Assembly: GCA_949292905.1 (NCBI GenBank) | Contig: CASFAV010000016.1 | Location: 1 to 64,000, forward strand | Origin: an uncultured Eubacteriales bacterium | Lineage (GTDB): Bacteria; Bacillota; Clostridia; Christensenellales; DTU072 | Length of the DNA stretch: 64,000 nt | Reading direction: 5' to 3' | Position numbers and translations under genes: made by a program | In this document: piece after piece, positions 61,632 through 64,000 of the stretch | How positions within the stretch are numbered: the stretch's first letter is position 1 | Layout of the letters: each line of letters opens with the position of its first letter | Notes under the pieces: generated by a model | Database searches by the model: none | Told to the model about the DNA's origin: nothing | Seen by the model: the letters and a program-made list of their open reading frames with translations, nothing else

Positions 61632-62703
61632 CAGGCGCGCGGCGGTACTTTGGCTGAACGCGGTAGCGGGACTCGGTTCCGCAAAGATAAACAAACTTAC
61701 GGCGGAAATACCGCCCGAAGAGCTGTACGCCTGTCCCGAAAAGTATTTCGGGAAAGCGAAAGAGCTCATCGGCGAAGCGGCGGCGAAACTGCGTTTCGGC
61801 AAAAGCGATCCCAAGCCCGTCGAAGACATAATGCGCACTCTCGAAGCTTCGGGCGCGGATTATATCGTAAGAGGAGACGCGGAATATCCCGCTTCGCTCG
61901 AAAATATATTCAACCCGCCGGCAATAATCTATTACAAAGGCGACGTTTCGCTTTTGAAGAGCCGTTGTCTGGGCGTGGTGGGCACGCGCGAACCTTCGAT
62001 GTACGGAAGGCAATGTACGGAGAAATTCGTGTCGGCGCTCGTGAAACTTAAACTTACCATAGTGTCCGGGCTTGCGCGCGGCGTAGACGCCGTAGCTCAC
62101 AGGACGGCGCTTATGAACGACGGTAAGACCGTTGCCGTCGTCGCGACGGGGATAGACGTCGTTTTCCCCGCTTCCAACGCCGTGTTGTGCGACGACATCT
62201 CACGCAACGGACTGGTGGTAACGGAATACGCGCCGGGTACGCCTGCGCTTGCGTATAATTTCCCGGAGCGCAACAGGATCATAAGCGGCTTGTCCGCGGG
62301 CGTGCTCGTCACCGAAGCGGGACTGAAAAGCGGTTCCCTCATCACGGCGGACTGCGCCGTCAAGCAGGGTAAAGAGTTGTTCATAATACCTTCCGCGGTG
62401 AATTCGCCTCGCGGAGCGGGCGGTAACAGGCTTCTCAAAAGTCTGCAGGGCGCAATGGTATTGAGTCCGGACGACGTGGCGGAGGCGCTCGGCGTTTGCG
62501 CGGCTCCCGACGAGCCCGCGAGCGCGATGCAGCTCGATTTCACGGAAGAGAGGATACTCGACGCGCTCTCTTTCAGCGAAGTGAGTTTCGACGATCTTCT
62601 CTCGATAACGGGACTCGGAGTGAGCGATCTCAACGCTTTGCTCGTCAGAATGGAGCTCAACGGGCTCATAAGAAAACTGGAAAACAATTATTACGGAGTA
62701 TAG
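61618..62703 (+). CDS. dprA: DNA processing protein DprA (Smf)
   Basis: A 361-residue protein that loads RecA onto incoming single-stranded DNA. The Rossmann core has VVGTREPSMYG, SGLARGVDAVAH, GTGIDVVFPASN-like text and GGNRLL. A C-terminal winged helix (about 300-360) is present. ATG 61618 with GAGGGAG upstream overlaps the comM stop. It ends one base before topA's leader. Confidence 0.95.
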   Translation: MRSTDRRAAVLWLNAVAGLGSAKINKLTAEIPPEELYACPEKYFGKAKELIGEAAAKLRFGKSDPKPVEDIMRTLEASGADYIVRGDAEYPASLENIFNPPAIIYYKGDVSLLKSRCLGVVGTREPSMYGRQCTEKFVSALVKLKLTIVSGLARGVDAVAHRTALMNDGKTVAVVATGIDVVFPASNAVLCDDISRNGLVVTEYAPGTPALAYNFPERNRIISGLSAGVLVTEAGLKSGSLITADCAVKQGKELFIIPSAVNSPRGAGGNRLLKSLQGAMVLSPDDVAEALGVCAAPDEPASAMQLDFTEERILDALSFSEVSFDDLLSITGLGVSDLNALLVRMELNGLIRKLENNYYGV

Positions 62704-62704
62704 A

Positions 62705-64000
62705 ATGAAGTTAGTCATAGTCGAGTCGCCTTCCAAGGCAAAAACGATCCAGAAGTATCTCGGGCAGGGTTACAGAGTAATGGCGTCGGGCGGACATATA
62801 TGCGATCTGCCGCCCAAGACGCTCGGCATAGACATCGCCGACAGATTCAAGCCCGAATACGTCGTGACGGACGCCAAAAAGAAGGAACTCATCAAGAGGT
62901 TGAGGAAGGAAGTCAAGGATTCCGATTTCACCTATCTTGCGACGGACCCCGACCGCGAAGGGGAAGCGATAAGCTGGCATCTTGCCAATCATCTCGGACT
63001 CAACGGACTCAGGAACCGTATCGAATTCAACGAGATCACCGCAAAGGCGGTACGCAGCGCTATAGAAGCGCCGCGCGCCATCAATATGAACCTTGTGGAC
63101 GCGCAACAGGCGCGCCGCGTGCTCGACAGGCTCGTGGGTTATAAAGTGAGTCCCATACTGTCGCGCAAGATTAAGAGCGGTCTTTCGGGCGGCAGAGTGC
63201 AGTCCGCCGCGCTCAAGATGATAGTGGACAGGGAGCGCGAGATCAACGCTTTCGTGCCGCAGGAATACTGGAACGTTACCGCGCATCTCACGAAAGCGGG
63301 CGAGCGTTCGCCCGTGTTCAAAGCGATGCTTGCGGATCACGCGGGCGCAAAAGTGAAACTTACCTGCGAGGACGAAGTAAAAGCGTTGCTCGCGGCGCTC
63401 GAAGGCGCTTCGTGGAAGGTGGACAAAGTAAAGCGCGGCGTTTCGCGTTCGCGTCCGGCGGCGCCGTTCACTACTTCCACTTTACAGCAGGACGGCTCGC
63501 AGAAACTCGGCTTGAGCGCGCCGCAGATAATGCAGATCGCGCAACAGCTTTACGAAGGCGTGGACATTCCCGGCGAGGGGCAGACCGCGCTCGTGACGTA
63601 TATCAGAACGGACTCGGTGCGCATTTCGGCTGACATGCAGGCGTTGACGCTCGATTTCATACGCAAGAAATTCGGCGACGAATACGCTCCCGCAAAGCCC
63701 AATTATTACGCCACCAAGGCGCAGAACGTGCAGGACGCGCACGAAGCTATCCGTCCCGTCAATCTGATGCGTTCGCCGGAGAGCCTTCAGGACAAACTGC
63801 CGCGCAATCATTACAGGTTGTACAAGCTCATTTACGACCGTTATCTCGCGAGCCAGATGACCGACGCCGTATATAATACGATGACCGTGCGTGTGGAAGC
63901 GGATACCGTGAGCGGCGACAATTACGGATTCAAGGCTTCCGGTAAAGCGCTCGTATTCAAGGGCTATACCGCAGTGTACGAGATAGAGAAGAATTCTGAA
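62705..64000 (+). CDS. topA: DNA topoisomerase I, 5' part (runs off the window)
   Basis: The first 432 residues of a type IA topoisomerase that relaxes negative supercoils. The toprim domain starts at MKLVIVESPSKAKTIQKYLG and includes TDPDREGEAISWHL. Cap and gate segments follow, and the active-site Tyr299 lies in TYIRTDS. The frame is open to position 64000; the C-terminal zinc-binding domains lie outside. The start is one base after the dprA stop. Confidence 0.97.
   Translation, partial: MKLVIVESPSKAKTIQKYLGQGYRVMASGGHICDLPPKTLGIDIADRFKPEYVVTDAKKKELIKRLRKEVKDSDFTYLATDPDREGEAISWHLANHLGLNGLRNRIEFNEITAKAVRSAIEAPRAINMNLVDAQQARRVLDRLVGYKVSPILSRKIKSGLSGGRVQSAALKMIVDREREINAFVPQEYWNVTAHLTKAGERSPVFKAMLADHAGAKVKLTCEDEVKALLAALEGASWKVDKVKRGVSRSRPAAPFTTSTLQQDGSQKLGLSAPQIMQIAQQLYEGVDIPGEGQTALVTYIRTDSVRISADMQALTLDFIRKKFGDEYAPAKPNYYATKAQNVQDAHEAIRPVNLMRSPESLQDKLPRNHYRLYKLIYDRYLASQMTDAVYNTMTVRVEADTVSGDNYGFKASGKALVFKGYTAVYEIEKNSE

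Noticed and set aside
1..64000. CRISPR arrays, insertion sequences, prophage or defence islands
   Set aside because: No regular direct repeats, transposase, integrase or phage genes were seen; the only clear repeat is the 180-bp duplication before smc.

Overview
The window looks like a chromosomal segment of a Gram-positive member of the Bacillota, most likely an uncultured gut Clostridia lineage. The reasons are the gene order ylxM-ffh-rpsP-khpA-rimM-trmD-rbgA-rnhB-yraN-comM-dprA-topA and rpmF-plsX-rnc-smc-ftsY, a large Bacillus/Clostridium-type SRP RNA, RNase Y, sporulation-type genes (ylbJ, a YlxY-like deacetylase, SpoIIIE-like FtsK) and many strong sigma-A type promoters with 17-bp spacers. 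The lineage is inference; class-level placement is firmer than anything below it. No transposase, prophage, CRISPR array or restriction system was seen. This is core chromosome with a few lineage-specific oddities.

Layout. 1-550: six tRNA genes on the minus strand behind one promoter. 744-1724: lplA (minus). 1846-7665: a 2-keto-3-deoxygluconate block (eda, kdgK) followed by a GtrA-like membrane protein, a second PfkB kinase, an iron alcohol dehydrogenase and hflX. 7799-8067: SRP RNA (minus). 8254-12026: a small lipoprotein, proS and a large lipoprotein. 12368-14812: glyQS and a PAP2 phosphatase (minus). 14901-25982: a YlxY-like deacetylase, an M16 peptidase, ftsK, a degenerate FtsK-like protein, rimO, a stand-alone CinA amidohydrolase domain, recA and rny. 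26188-29309: a MATE transporter, a DUF3267 protein, a cysteine/glycine-rich microprotein (minus) and a CDP-alcohol phosphatidyltransferase. 29443-37121: an aconitase-family hydratase, then paaK-iorA-iorB-paaK-ACT, an arylpyruvate oxidation module. 37137-42447: alr with no ordinary start codon, a 5-formyl-THF cyclo-ligase, a fused rsmD-coaD gene, a coiled-coil protein, ylbJ and, on the minus strand, tmcAL. 42577-46840: pta-ackA, rpmF-plsX-rnc. 46841-47163: a tandem duplication carrying two promoters. 47164-57667: smc, ftsY, ylxM-ffh, rpsP-khpA-rimM-trmD-rbgA-rnhB-yraN, rplS. 57740-64000: a lipoprotein-signal GT-C-like membrane protein, comM, dprA and the 5' part of topA.

How the genes work together. 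Eda and KdgK funnel uronate-derived KDG into pyruvate and glyceraldehyde-3-phosphate. Pta-AckA turns acetyl-CoA into acetate with ATP gain. IorAB with the PaaK-type ligases would do the analogous job for arylpyruvates. The rest is mainly translation, protein targeting (SRP RNA, Ffh, FtsY), chromosome segregation (Smc, FtsK), recombination (RecA, DprA, ComM, TopA), RNA processing (RNase III, RNase Y) and phospholipid synthesis (PlsX, CDP-alcohol transferase).

The most unusual items are the FtsK motor-like protein that has lost its Walker motifs and overlaps ftsK (20405-21184), the 69-residue protein with 17 cysteines (28288-28497), the RsmD-CoaD fusion (38714-39730), alr lying in the same frame as the ACT gene behind one stop codon (37119-37230), an intrinsic terminator overlapping the ylbJ start (40213-40246), the 180-bp duplication upstream of smc, and apparently leaderless promoters at lplA and the CDP-alcohol transferase gene.
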